This document shows, in pieces, positions 17,252 to 24,128 of a stretch of DNA of 64,000 nt. Below the pieces are notes generated by a model. That model was not told the origin of the DNA. It saw only the letters and a list, made by a program, of their open reading frames with translations, and did no database searches. Position 1 is the first letter of the stretch. Every line of letters starts with the position of its first letter. The stretch spans positions 4,774,001-4,838,000 of the forward strand of contig NZ_RAPS01000001.1 in the NCBI RefSeq assembly GCF_003610255.1, read 5' to 3'. This DNA comes from Streptomyces sp. TLI_171. GTDB taxonomy: Bacteria > Actinomycetota > Actinomycetes > Streptomycetales > Streptomycetaceae. The position numbers were made by a program, and so were the translations under genes.

Positions 17252-19528
17252 ATGCAGGAAGACCTCCTCGGGCTCGGCAGCCCCCACGAGCCGTACGGCC
17301 ACGCCCCCGTCGGGGCGGACGCCGTGCTGGCCGGCCTCGACCCCGAGCAGCGCGCCGTCGCCACCGCCCTGCACGGCCCGGTCTGCGTGCTGGCCGGCGC
17401 CGGCACCGGCAAGACCCGCGCCATCACCCACCGGATCGCCTACGGCGTGCGCAGCGGCGTCTACCAGCCCGCGCAGGTCCTCGCCGTCACCTTCACCGCC
17501 CGCGCCGCCGGCGAGATGCGCGGCCGGCTGCGCCAGCTCGGCGCCGAGGGCGTCCAGGCGCGGACGTTCCACTCCGCCGCGCTGCGCCAGCTCCAGTACT
17601 TCTGGCCGCGCGCCGTCGGCGGCGAACTGCCCCGGCTGCTGGAGCGCAAGGTCCAGCTGGTCGCCGAGGCGGCCGGCCGCAGCGGCCTGCGCGTCCAGCG
17701 CACCGAACTGCGCGACCTGACCGCCGAGATCGAGTGGGCCAAGGTCAGCCAGGTGGTCTCCGACGACTACCCGGCCGCCGTCGCCAAGTCCTCCCGCGAG
17801 GCCCCGCGCGACCCGGCCGAGATCGCCCGCGTCTACGCCGCCTACGAGGACGCCAAGCGCAGCCGCGGCCTGATCGACTTCGAGGACGTGCTGCTGCTCA
17901 CCGCCGCCATCCTGGAGGACCGGCCGGAGATCGCCGACCGGGTCCGGGCCCAGTACCGGCACTTCACGGTCGACGAGTACCAGGACGTCTCCCCGCTCCA
18001 GCAGCGCCTGCTCCAGCAGTGGACGGGCAGTGACGGCGGCGCCAGCCTCTGCGTGGTCGGCGACGCCAGCCAGACCATCTACTCCTTCACCGGCGCCACC
18101 CCCGACTACCTGCTGAACTTCCGCCGGGAACACCCCGAGGCCACCGTGGTCAAGCTGGTCCGGGACTACCGCTCCACCCCGCAGGTCGTGCACCTGGCCA
18201 ACGGACTGCTCTCGCAGGCCCGCGGCCAGGCCGCCCAGCACCGCCTGGAACTGGTCTCGCAGCGCGAGGCCGGCCCCGAGCCGACCTACCGCGAGTACCC
18301 GGACGAGCCCACCGAGGCCGAGTCCACCGCCCGCCTGATCCGCGACCTGCTCGCCACCGGCGTCCGGGCCAGCGAGGTCGCCGTGCTGTTCCGCACCAAC
18401 AGCCAGTCCGAGGTGTACGAGCAGGCCCTCGCCGACCTCGGCATCGCCTACCAGCTGAAGGGCGCCGAGCGGTTCTTCGAGCGCCCCGAGGTCCGCGAGG
18501 CCGGCGTGCTGCTCAAGGGTGCCGCCCGGGCCGCCGACGACCCGCTGACGGCCGGCGCGCCCGACCTCGCCGCCCAGGTCCGCGCGGTGCTCGCCACCCG
18601 CGGCTTCGCCGCCACCCCGCCGGCCGGCTCCGGCGCGGTCCGCGAGCGCTGGGAGTCGCTGAACGCCCTGGTCCGGCTCGCCGAGGAGTTCGAGACCGCC
18701 CGCCGCGCCGCCGACGAGCGCGCCGACCTCTCCGCCTACGTCGCCGAGCTGGACGCCCGCGCCGCCGCCCAGCACGCCCCCGCCGTCGAGGGCGTCACGC
18801 TCGCCTCGCTGCACGCCGCCAAGGGCCTGGAGTGGGACGCGGTGTTCCTGGTCGGCCTCAGCGAGGGCACGCTGCCGATCATCTACGCCAAGACCGACGA
18901 GCAGGTCGAGGAGGAGCGCCGGCTGCTCTACGTCGGCGTCACCCGGGCCCGCCGCTTCCTCACCCTCTCCTGGTCGCTGTCCCGTTCGCCGGGCGGCCGC
19001 GCCTCCCGCAAGCCCACCCGCTTCCTGGACGGCCTGCGTCCCGGCTCCGCCGGCCCCGGCGCGCGCACCCGCGGTGGGCGCGGAGGCATCGAGCCCGGCG
19101 CGGAGCGCTCCGCCGCGCGCCGGATCCGCGGCCCGGTCAAGTGCCGGGTCTGCGACCGCACGCTGACCGACGCGGTCGAGCGCAAGCTGCGCCGCTGCGA
19201 GGGCTGCCCCTCGACGATGGACGAGGGACTGTACGAGCGGCTGCGCGAGTGGCGCTCGGTCCGCGCCAAGGAACAGGGCGCCCCCGCCTACGTGGTGTTC
19301 ACCGACGCCACCCTGACGGCCATCGCGGAGGACGTGCCGGGCAGCCTCGCCGAGCTGTCCCGGATCTCCGGGGTGGGCGCGATGAAGCTGGACAAGTACG
19401 GCTCCGACGTGCTCTTGTTGTGTGCGGGGGAGAGTCCGGAGCTCGTGGGGGAGACCAACGAGCTGCCGGAGCACGCCTCGCCCGAGGACGAGGCCGAGAA
19501 CCCGGCTGAGAACTCGCCGGAAAAATAG
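17252..19528 (+). CDS. uvrD2: UvrD2-type 3'-5' DNA helicase
   Basis: This superfamily 1A helicase of 758 residues has Walker A AGAGTGKT near 49-56, motif II VDEYQDVS near 240, and later helicase motifs up to about 600. The C-terminus is diagnostic of actinobacterial UvrD2: a four-cysteine zinc module (CRVC near 632, CEGC near 650) joined to an HRDC domain (about 665-740). UvrD2 unwinds DNA in replication and repair and is essential in M. tuberculosis. The start is uncertain: ATG 17252 has GGGAGG only one base away, and ATG 17243 has little room for a binding site, so a leaderless start is possible. A DnaA-box-like element lies 42 bases upstream. Its stop codon overlaps the wblC promoter. Confidence 0.9.
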   Translation: MQEDLLGLGSPHEPYGHAPVGADAVLAGLDPEQRAVATALHGPVCVLAGAGTGKTRAITHRIAYGVRSGVYQPAQVLAVTFTARAAGEMRGRLRQLGAEGVQARTFHSAALRQLQYFWPRAVGGELPRLLERKVQLVAEAAGRSGLRVQRTELRDLTAEIEWAKVSQVVSDDYPAAVAKSSREAPRDPAEIARVYAAYEDAKRSRGLIDFEDVLLLTAAILEDRPEIADRVRAQYRHFTVDEYQDVSPLQQRLLQQWTGSDGGASLCVVGDASQTIYSFTGATPDYLLNFRREHPEATVVKLVRDYRSTPQVVHLANGLLSQARGQAAQHRLELVSQREAGPEPTYREYPDEPTEAESTARLIRDLLATGVRASEVAVLFRTNSQSEVYEQALADLGIAYQLKGAERFFERPEVREAGVLLKGAARAADDPLTAGAPDLAAQVRAVLATRGFAATPPAGSGAVRERWESLNALVRLAEEFETARRAADERADLSAYVAELDARAAAQHAPAVEGVTLASLHAAKGLEWDAVFLVGLSEGTLPIIYAKTDEQVEEERRLLYVGVTRARRFLTLSWSLSRSPGGRASRKPTRFLDGLRPGSAGPGARTRGGRGGIEPGAERSAARRIRGPVKCRVCDRTLTDAVERKLRRCEGCPSTMDEGLYERLREWRSVRAKEQGAPAYVVFTDATLTAIAEDVPGSLAELSRISGVGAMKLDKYGSDVLLLCAGESPELVGETNELPEHASPEDEAENPAENSPEK

Positions 19529-19559
19529 TTTGCGCGCCGCATGGACGGCGCAATAGCCT
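19521..19559 (+). promoter_or_regulatory. WhiB7/WblC-type autoregulated promoter
   Basis: An A/T run AAAAATAG sits directly upstream of a -35 TTGCGC (19530-19535); after 18 bases comes -10 TAGCCT (19554-19559). WhiB7 AT-hooks bind A/T bases just upstream of the -35, so this fits positive autoregulation. The A/T run contains the uvrD2 stop codon. Confidence 0.65.
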
Positions 19560-19687
19560 GCCGGAGCGGTCAAGGGGACGAGACCGCAAAGCTCGCAGAG
19601 GGCTTGTTTCTGCGTGCGCTGACCATCAACCAGATATCGGAGCCCGGGCGACTGGGCACCGCGAGACGCCGAGAGGAGGCGAGTTCA

Positions 19688-20107
19688 GTGGAGACCAAGA
19701 TGATCACCAAAGTGACCGACCTGATGACCACCCTCGCCATGCCCGCGCGCGTCCTCGTGCCGGGTCTGGGTCTCGACGCCACCGGCGGCAACGCCGGCGC
19801 CCTGCTGCTGTCCGAGCACTGCCTTGTCAGTGGTCTCGGTGATGCTGAGGGCACCCGTGTCGAGGCGGGTCTGTCCCGTGACTGGGCGACGTTCGGCGGC
19901 GGTATTTCGCTGTCCGACGAGCGACCGACCGAGGCACCGAAGGCAGTAGCGGCAGAAGCAGCCCATGGGCGCTATGCGGCCGTCGTCGGTGCCGGAGTCA
20001 AGAAGCAGGACCAGCAGATCTCCCTGGCCCAGGCAGCCGTTCGCGGCGCCGAAGCCGGCCGGATGCAGGCTTTCCGCGGGCCTGGACCCTGGAGCGAACG
20101 ACCCTGA
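19688..20107 (+). CDS. Leader ORF (uORF) of the wblC attenuator
   Basis: A 139-codon frame begins with GTG at 19688, eight bases after a strong AGAGGAGG site, inside the long wblC leader. It ends 27 bases before the leader terminator. The first 45 or so codons have high G/C third positions. The rest is relaxed (many GGT, GCA, GAT, CGT, AGT codons), which suggests selection on RNA structure rather than protein. Its 3' end contains the strand that can pair with the terminator, so ribosome progress would decide whether wblC is transcribed. Upstream ORFs controlling whiB7/wblC by antibiotic-sensitive attenuation are established in this family. The peptide resembles nothing I recognise, and internal ATGs at 19700, 19724 and 19736 are other possible starts. 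Confidence 0.65.
   Translation: METKMITKVTDLMTTLAMPARVLVPGLGLDATGGNAGALLLSEHCLVSGLGDAEGTRVEAGLSRDWATFGGGISLSDERPTEAPKAVAAEAAHGRYAAVVGAGVKKQDQQISLAQAAVRGAEAGRMQAFRGPGPWSERP
20071..20083 (+). promoter_or_regulatory. Antiterminator strand
   Basis: TTTCCGCGG (20071-20079) is the exact complement of CCGCGGAAA in the left arm of the wblC leader terminator (20138-20146). Pairing would prevent the terminator hairpin. The strand lies within the last 12 codons of the uORF, where a translating ribosome would mask it. Confidence 0.6.
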
Positions 20108-20134
20108 CGGTGAACGTCACGGGCGGTGCCTCCA

Positions 20135-20179
20135 GGGCCGCGGAAACCCAGTAACCGGGTTCCGCGGCCCTTCTGTTTT
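20135..20179 (+). terminator. Rho-independent terminator in the wblC leader
   Basis: GGGCCGCGGAAACCC (20135-20149) and GGGTTCCGCGGCCC (20157-20170) form a 14-bp stem with one bulged A, followed by TTCTGTTTT. It is one of the few U-tracted terminators in the window and lies 193 bases before the wblC ATG, so it acts as an attenuator. Confidence 0.85.
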
Positions 20180-20371
20180 GTCCGGTACGCAAGACCCACC
20201 CAGGCCCCACGGGGCCTCCGGCCGAGCCCGAACAACGGGACGACCGGATCCACATCGAAGACGAGGAAGACGCCCACAGTGTCCACGGTCATCACACCGC
20301 CGCCCCTCCCGTCCGTACCGACCGACAAGACCGTCAAGGCCGACCAGGCCGACCCCCCGGAGGTAACACTC

Positions 20372-20647
20372 ATGCAGCTCACCGCCATCGACGAGGCTGA
20401 CTCGCTCGGGCTCCCCATTCCGTGCCGGGCCTTCGACCCGGAGGTCTTCTTCGCGGAGACCCCGGCCGATGTCGAGTACGCCAAGTCGCTGTGTGGCACC
20501 TGCCCCGTCAAGGCCGCCTGCCTCACCGGCGCCCTCGAGCGCCGCGAGCCGTGGGGCGTCTGGGGTGGGGAGCTCTTCGTCCAGGGCGTCATCGTCGCCC
20601 GGAAGCGCCCGCGTGGCCGTCCGCGCAAGACCGAGGTCATGGCGTGA
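20372..20647 (+). CDS. wblC: WhiB7/WblC antibiotic-resistance regulator
   Basis: This 91-residue WhiB-family iron-sulfur protein has cysteines C18, C41, C44 and C50, the WGVWGG turn (61-66) and the C-terminal AT-hook RGRPRK (81-86) that distinguishes WhiB7/WblC from other WhiB proteins. It binds the principal sigma factor and activates intrinsic resistance genes when translation is inhibited. ATG 20372 has GGAGG eight bases upstream and gives a length like that of mycobacterial WhiB7. An in-frame GTG at 20279 would add 31 residues and is less likely. Expression is controlled by the autoregulated promoter and the leader attenuator upstream. The next gene overlaps by four bases. Confidence 0.93.
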   Translation: MQLTAIDEADSLGLPIPCRAFDPEVFFAETPADVEYAKSLCGTCPVKAACLTGALERREPWGVWGGELFVQGVIVARKRPRGRPRKTEVMA

Positions 20648-21057
20648 ACCCCGCAGCCAGGACCAGCCGCACCGGCTCCGCAGCCGTCCGCAGGGGAGAG
20701 CAGCCCCCGCTGGACACCGCACTGCGCGACTCGGTACGCACCGCGGCCGCCAAGGCCGACGCCGAACTCTCCCGCCCCTTCCCGACCACGCACCACGAGC
20801 AGGACCACCACATGAACCCCGCCGGCATCGATCCGACCGTCCGCTCCGAGCAGACCCACGAACTTCAGATCCAGAACAGGACTCTCGAAATGCATCTTCT
20901 CCAGGAATCCCTGGCTCGCGCGCATATGCAGCAACGCCTCCACGAGGCCGAGGAGCAACGCCTCGGCCTGCGGGTGCTGCGCGCAGACCGCCTGCGTCGC
21001 AAGGCCGAACGTGCCTCGATGCGCGCCCGCAAGGCCCTCGCCGTCGCCCTGATGTGA
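20644..21057 (+). CDS. Small charged protein coupled to wblC, unknown function
   Basis: GTG 20644 overlaps the wblC stop (GTGA), giving 137 residues; a shorter form from ATG 20812 would have 81. Third positions are G/C-rich, so the frame is coding. The first half is Ala/Arg/Thr-rich and looks disordered. The second half is a long helix rich in Glu, Gln, Arg and Leu (LQIQNRTLEMHLLQESLARA and onward) that should form a coiled coil. I recognise no family. Coupling to wblC implies it is made under antibiotic stress and might modify WblC activity or ribosome function; that is inference only. Confidence 0.65.
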   Translation: MNPAARTSRTGSAAVRRGEQPPLDTALRDSVRTAAAKADAELSRPFPTTHHEQDHHMNPAGIDPTVRSEQTHELQIQNRTLEMHLLQESLARAHMQQRLHEAEEQRLGLRVLRADRLRRKAERASMRARKALAVALM

Positions 21058-21113
21058 CGGATGCTCCACCCCCACCGGCCGGCCCCGAGGCCCCGCCGGT
21101 GACCAACCCTGAA

Positions 21114-21158
21114 CGCCGACGGCCGACTCCCCACCCCCTGGGGAGCCGGCCGTCGGCG
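21114..21158 (+). terminator. Terminator of the wblC operon
   Basis: Arms at 21114-21132 and 21140-21158 (starting CGCCGACGGCCG and ending CGGCCGTCGGCG) pair over 19 positions with one mismatch. No U-run follows. Confidence 0.8.
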
Positions 21159-21246
21159 CGTCCGGCCCCGGCCCGGCCGGGCTGCCCAACTCCGCATGAT
21201 CGCACTGTCGTTCTCTGTTCGAACGGATCGTGCAAGGATGTGGCAC

Positions 21247-22317
21247 ATGTGGACCTCCCTGCCGCTCGGCGAGCGGCTGCGCGCCGAACTCGGCCCGCCC
21301 CGGCGGGTTCGCCGCCTGGTCAGCAGCCCGCGCTCCCGGGTCTGGCGGGCCGAACTCGGCGGCGCCCCCGTGGTGGTGAAGCAGCTCGTCGACTCGCCCG
21401 GCGCCGACGACCGCTACGCCCGCGAGGCCGCCGCGCTGACCCTCGCCGGCCGGGCCGGGAGCCCCGGCCGAACGGTGGTGCCGGCACTGCTCGGCACCGA
21501 CCCGGCGGCCCGGATCCTGGTGCTGGAACGCCTGGAGGACCACACCCCGCCCGCCGAGTGGCAGATCGACTACGCCACCGCGCTGGCCGAGCTGCACGCC
21601 AGCGCCCCCGCCGACCTCGACGACCTGGCGGGCACCGCGCCCGGCACCGCCCTGCCTGCCTGGACCGGCCCGACCGGACGGGAACTCGGTTGCTTCCTCG
21701 CCCTGGCCCGCACCCTCGACGTCCCCGCCCCGCCGGGCGTCCGCACCGAACTCGAAGCCCTGCTCGGCCGGCTGTCCACCACCCCCGCCCGGCACGCGCT
21801 GCTGCACGGCGACCCCTGCCCCGGCAACGACCTGCACACCGCCGACGGCGTCCGCTTCGTCGACTTCGAGCAGTCCTCGCTCGGCCCTGGCGCGGTCGAA
21901 CTGGCCTACCTGCGGATCGGCTTCCCCACCTGCTGGTGCTCCACCGCCCCGCCCACCCCGGTGCTGGACGCCGCCGAAGCCGCCTACCGCACCGCCTGGC
22001 GGGCGGCCACCGGCGCCGACGCCGCCACCCCCGCCGAACTCGCCGACGCCTGCGCCGGCTGGCTGCTGCGCGGCGACGCCCTCGTCCCCAAGGCCGACCG
22101 CGGCACCGCCGACCATCTCGCCCGGGTCTCCCACACCGACTGGACCTGGGGCACCGCCACCGCCCGCCGACGCCTGCTGCACCGCCTCCGCGCCGTCGCC
22201 GCCCTGGCCGACCAGGACACCGCCCTGCCCCTGTTCGGCCGTTTCTGCGCCACTTTCGCCACCCGCGCCCGCACCACCTGGCCCAGCGCCACCCCCCTCC
22301 CCGCCGAACGCCCCTGA
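21247..22317 (+). CDS. Aminoglycoside phosphotransferase-family kinase
   Basis: This protein kinase-like phosphotransferase of 356 residues has an N-lobe lysine in VVVKQL (about 41-46), the catalytic loop HGDPCPGN (about 187-194) and the metal site VDFEQ (about 204-208). In the APH family the last residue is usually Asp in the form DFxx; here Glu follows Phe. Substrates in this superfamily range from aminoglycosides to choline, homoserine and other small alcohols, so resistance cannot be assumed although the gene follows the wblC operon. ATG 21247 is chosen because AAGGA lies eight bases upstream; ATG 21238 is also possible. It converges on the ABC1 kinase gene. Confidence 0.75.
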   Translation: MWTSLPLGERLRAELGPPRRVRRLVSSPRSRVWRAELGGAPVVVKQLVDSPGADDRYAREAAALTLAGRAGSPGRTVVPALLGTDPAARILVLERLEDHTPPAEWQIDYATALAELHASAPADLDDLAGTAPGTALPAWTGPTGRELGCFLALARTLDVPAPPGVRTELEALLGRLSTTPARHALLHGDPCPGNDLHTADGVRFVDFEQSSLGPGAVELAYLRIGFPTCWCSTAPPTPVLDAAEAAYRTAWRAATGADAATPAELADACAGWLLRGDALVPKADRGTADHLARVSHTDWTWGTATARRRLLHRLRAVAALADQDTALPLFGRFCATFATRARTTWPSATPLPAERP

Positions 22318-22353
22318 CTGCCCGTCAGACCGACGTCACCTGTTCAGCGTGCA

Positions 22354-22389
22354 GCCCGGGCCGCGCAAAGGCATTTCTGCGGTCCGGGC
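22354..22389. terminator. Bidirectional terminator
   Basis: GCCCGG-G-CCGC and GCGG-T-CCGGGC pair over 11 positions with one mismatch between the convergent phosphotransferase and ABC1 kinase genes. Confidence 0.65.
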
Positions 22390-22404
22390 CGTAGGCGGCA
22401 GTGG

Positions 22405-23745
22405 TCAGTCGGCGCCGGGTTCGGCGAAGCCGGGCAGCCAGTGCAGGAGTTCCTCGTGCAGGCGGACGGTGGCGCCGAGCTGGCAGAGGACGCCGATGGT
22501 GGAGAGGGTGACCCGGTGGATCAGCAGGTAGGAGGGCGGCAGGTTGAGCTGCTTGCCGAGGTTGTAGGCGGGGGAGCGCGGGTCGGCGATCCGGGCGGCC
22601 TGGGTGCGCATCCACTCGCGGCTGAAGGTGAACTGCTCGGCGCGAGTGGGTTCGATGATCGGCACCAGGTAGTCGAGCACCGCGTCCGGGTCGAGCGTGA
22701 CGGTGGGGCGGACGAAGTTCTCCTGCTTGAGCAACTCGTAGACCGCTCCCGCGTCGCCGGCCAGGGCGAGCCGCAGCGAGGTGCCGATCGGGCGGGGCAG
22801 GCCGCCGGGGACCCGGTCGACGGTGCCGAAGTCGAGCACGCCGAGCTGCCAACTCGCCGCGCTGCGACCGGTTTTGACGAGACGGAAGTTCCCGGGGTGC
22901 GGGTCGGCGTGCAGTAGTCCGGTGCGGGCCGGGCCGGCGAACAGGAAGCGGGCGAGCAGCTGTCCGGCCCGGTCGCGCTCGGTGCGGGTGCCGTCCGAGA
23001 TGACCTGGGAGAGCGGCTTGCCGTCCATCCACTCGGTGACCAGCACCCGGCCGGACTGGGCGACCACCCGGGGCACCAGGATGTCCGCGTCCCCCGCGAA
23101 CTCCTGCGCGTGCAGCTGCTGGGACTCGGCCTCCAGCCGGTAGTCGAGCTCCTCGGTGACCCGTTCGCGCAGCTCGGCGATCAACGGCTTGATGTCCATG
23201 CCGGGGATCAGCGGACCGAGCATCCTCGCCACCCGGGAGAGTTGGGTGAGGTCGCTGAGCAGTGCGTCGCCCGCGCCCGGGTACTGGATCTTGACCGCGA
23301 CCTCCCGCCCGTCCTGCCAGACGGCGCGGTGCACCTGGCCGATCGAGGCGGCGGCGGAGGGCTGGTCGGAGAAGGAGCGGAACCGCTCGGCCCAGTCGGC
23401 GCCGAGGTCGGCGGACAGCACCGAGTGGACGGTCCGGGTCGGCATCGCGGGGGCGGAGTCCTGGAGCTTGGTGAGCGCGGCCCGGTAGGGGCCGGCGACG
23501 TCCTCCGGGAGGGCCGACTCGAACACCGACATGGCCTGCCCGAACTTCATCGCGCCCCCCTTCAACTTGCCGAGGGTGGCGAAGAGTTGTTCGGCGGTCT
23601 GGGCCTGCAGCTCCGCCGCCACCTCCTCCGCGGGGCGCCCGCCCAGCCGCTTGCCGAGGCCCAGCGTGGCCCGCCCGGCGAAGCTCAGCGGGAGGGCGGC
23701 CAGCCGGGCCGTCCGGGAGACCGCCTTGCGCGGCATGTCAGACAT
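22405..23745 (-). CDS. ABC1/UbiB-family atypical kinase
   Basis: This 446-residue ABC1/UbiB-like kinase has the family KxGQ segment (GGAMKFGQ, about 58-65), the Ala-rich nucleotide loop SAAASIGQVH (about 128-137), VAVKIQYPG (about 150), HADPHPGNF (about 278) and LDFGTVD (about 304). UbiB-type proteins support quinone biosynthesis in other bacteria, but a member sits next to whiB7 in mycobacteria too, so its role here may be different. ATG 23745 is preceded by GGAAGGAG. Its N-terminus MSDMPRKAV is nearly repeated at the start of a small ORF upstream (23953), which overlaps this gene by eight bases. Confidence 0.88.
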   Translation of the reverse strand: MSDMPRKAVSRTARLAALPLSFAGRATLGLGKRLGGRPAEEVAAELQAQTAEQLFATLGKLKGGAMKFGQAMSVFESALPEDVAGPYRAALTKLQDSAPAMPTRTVHSVLSADLGADWAERFRSFSDQPSAAASIGQVHRAVWQDGREVAVKIQYPGAGDALLSDLTQLSRVARMLGPLIPGMDIKPLIAELRERVTEELDYRLEAESQQLHAQEFAGDADILVPRVVAQSGRVLVTEWMDGKPLSQVISDGTRTERDRAGQLLARFLFAGPARTGLLHADPHPGNFRLVKTGRSAASWQLGVLDFGTVDRVPGGLPRPIGTSLRLALAGDAGAVYELLKQENFVRPTVTLDPDAVLDYLVPIIEPTRAEQFTFSREWMRTQAARIADPRSPAYNLGKQLNLPPSYLLIHRVTLSTIGVLCQLGATVRLHEELLHWLPGFAEPGAD

Positions 23746-23953
23746 CGCCGGTCTCCTTCCGAGCAGCCCGACCGGTCGGAGCAACGCGACCAGCCGGAGC
23801 AGTCCGGGCCGGCGGGACAGAGCCGGCCGGCGGGACAGAGCCGGTCGTCCGGGCGGCCCCGGTCGTCCGGACGGCCCCGGTGCGGGCGGGCCCGCTCGTC
23901 CGGGCGACCGGTCGCGCCGGGTCGGGCACTGCCTTGCGCGGTAGATCGCTCAC
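23738..23953 (-). CDS. 71-codon ORF with ABC1-kinase-like N-terminus and repeats
   Basis: GTG 23953 has an excellent AGGAGG site six bases upstream. The product begins MSDLPRKAV, almost the same as the start of the following kinase (MSDMPRKAV), then becomes a Pro/Ala/Thr/Gly/Arg repeat tract (for example TGSVPPAGSVPPA). The DNA holds an 18-base unit repeated twice near 23812-23850 and a second degenerate pair after it. It ends inside the first codons of the kinase gene in another frame. The most likely origin is duplication of the kinase 5' end with repeat expansion. It may be a decoy or coupling ORF; a real small protein cannot be excluded. Confidence 0.5.
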   Translation of the reverse strand: MSDLPRKAVPDPARPVARTSGPARTGAVRTTGAARTTGSVPPAGSVPPARTAPAGRVAPTGRAARKETGDV

Positions 23954-24128
23954 CCGGACCTCCTGTTCAGCCGGACCGACCGGCGCCCCGCCGGCGGTGG
24001 TACTGCGGTGCTCCCCGCGGGCCGCTCGGCGAACCCTCCCCGCCAGTACTCCCGTACTCCCCTGGAGCGGCGGCGGGGCGACGGTCGTACCGGGTGCGGG
24101 TCTCGCCGGACGGGCCCGCGGGCCCGTT

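Noticed and set aside
20279..20371. GTG 20279 as the wblC start (122-residue protein)
   Set aside because: It lacks a good ribosome site and adds a Pro/Thr/Asp-rich tail, while ATG 20372 has GGAGG and gives the normal WhiB7 length.
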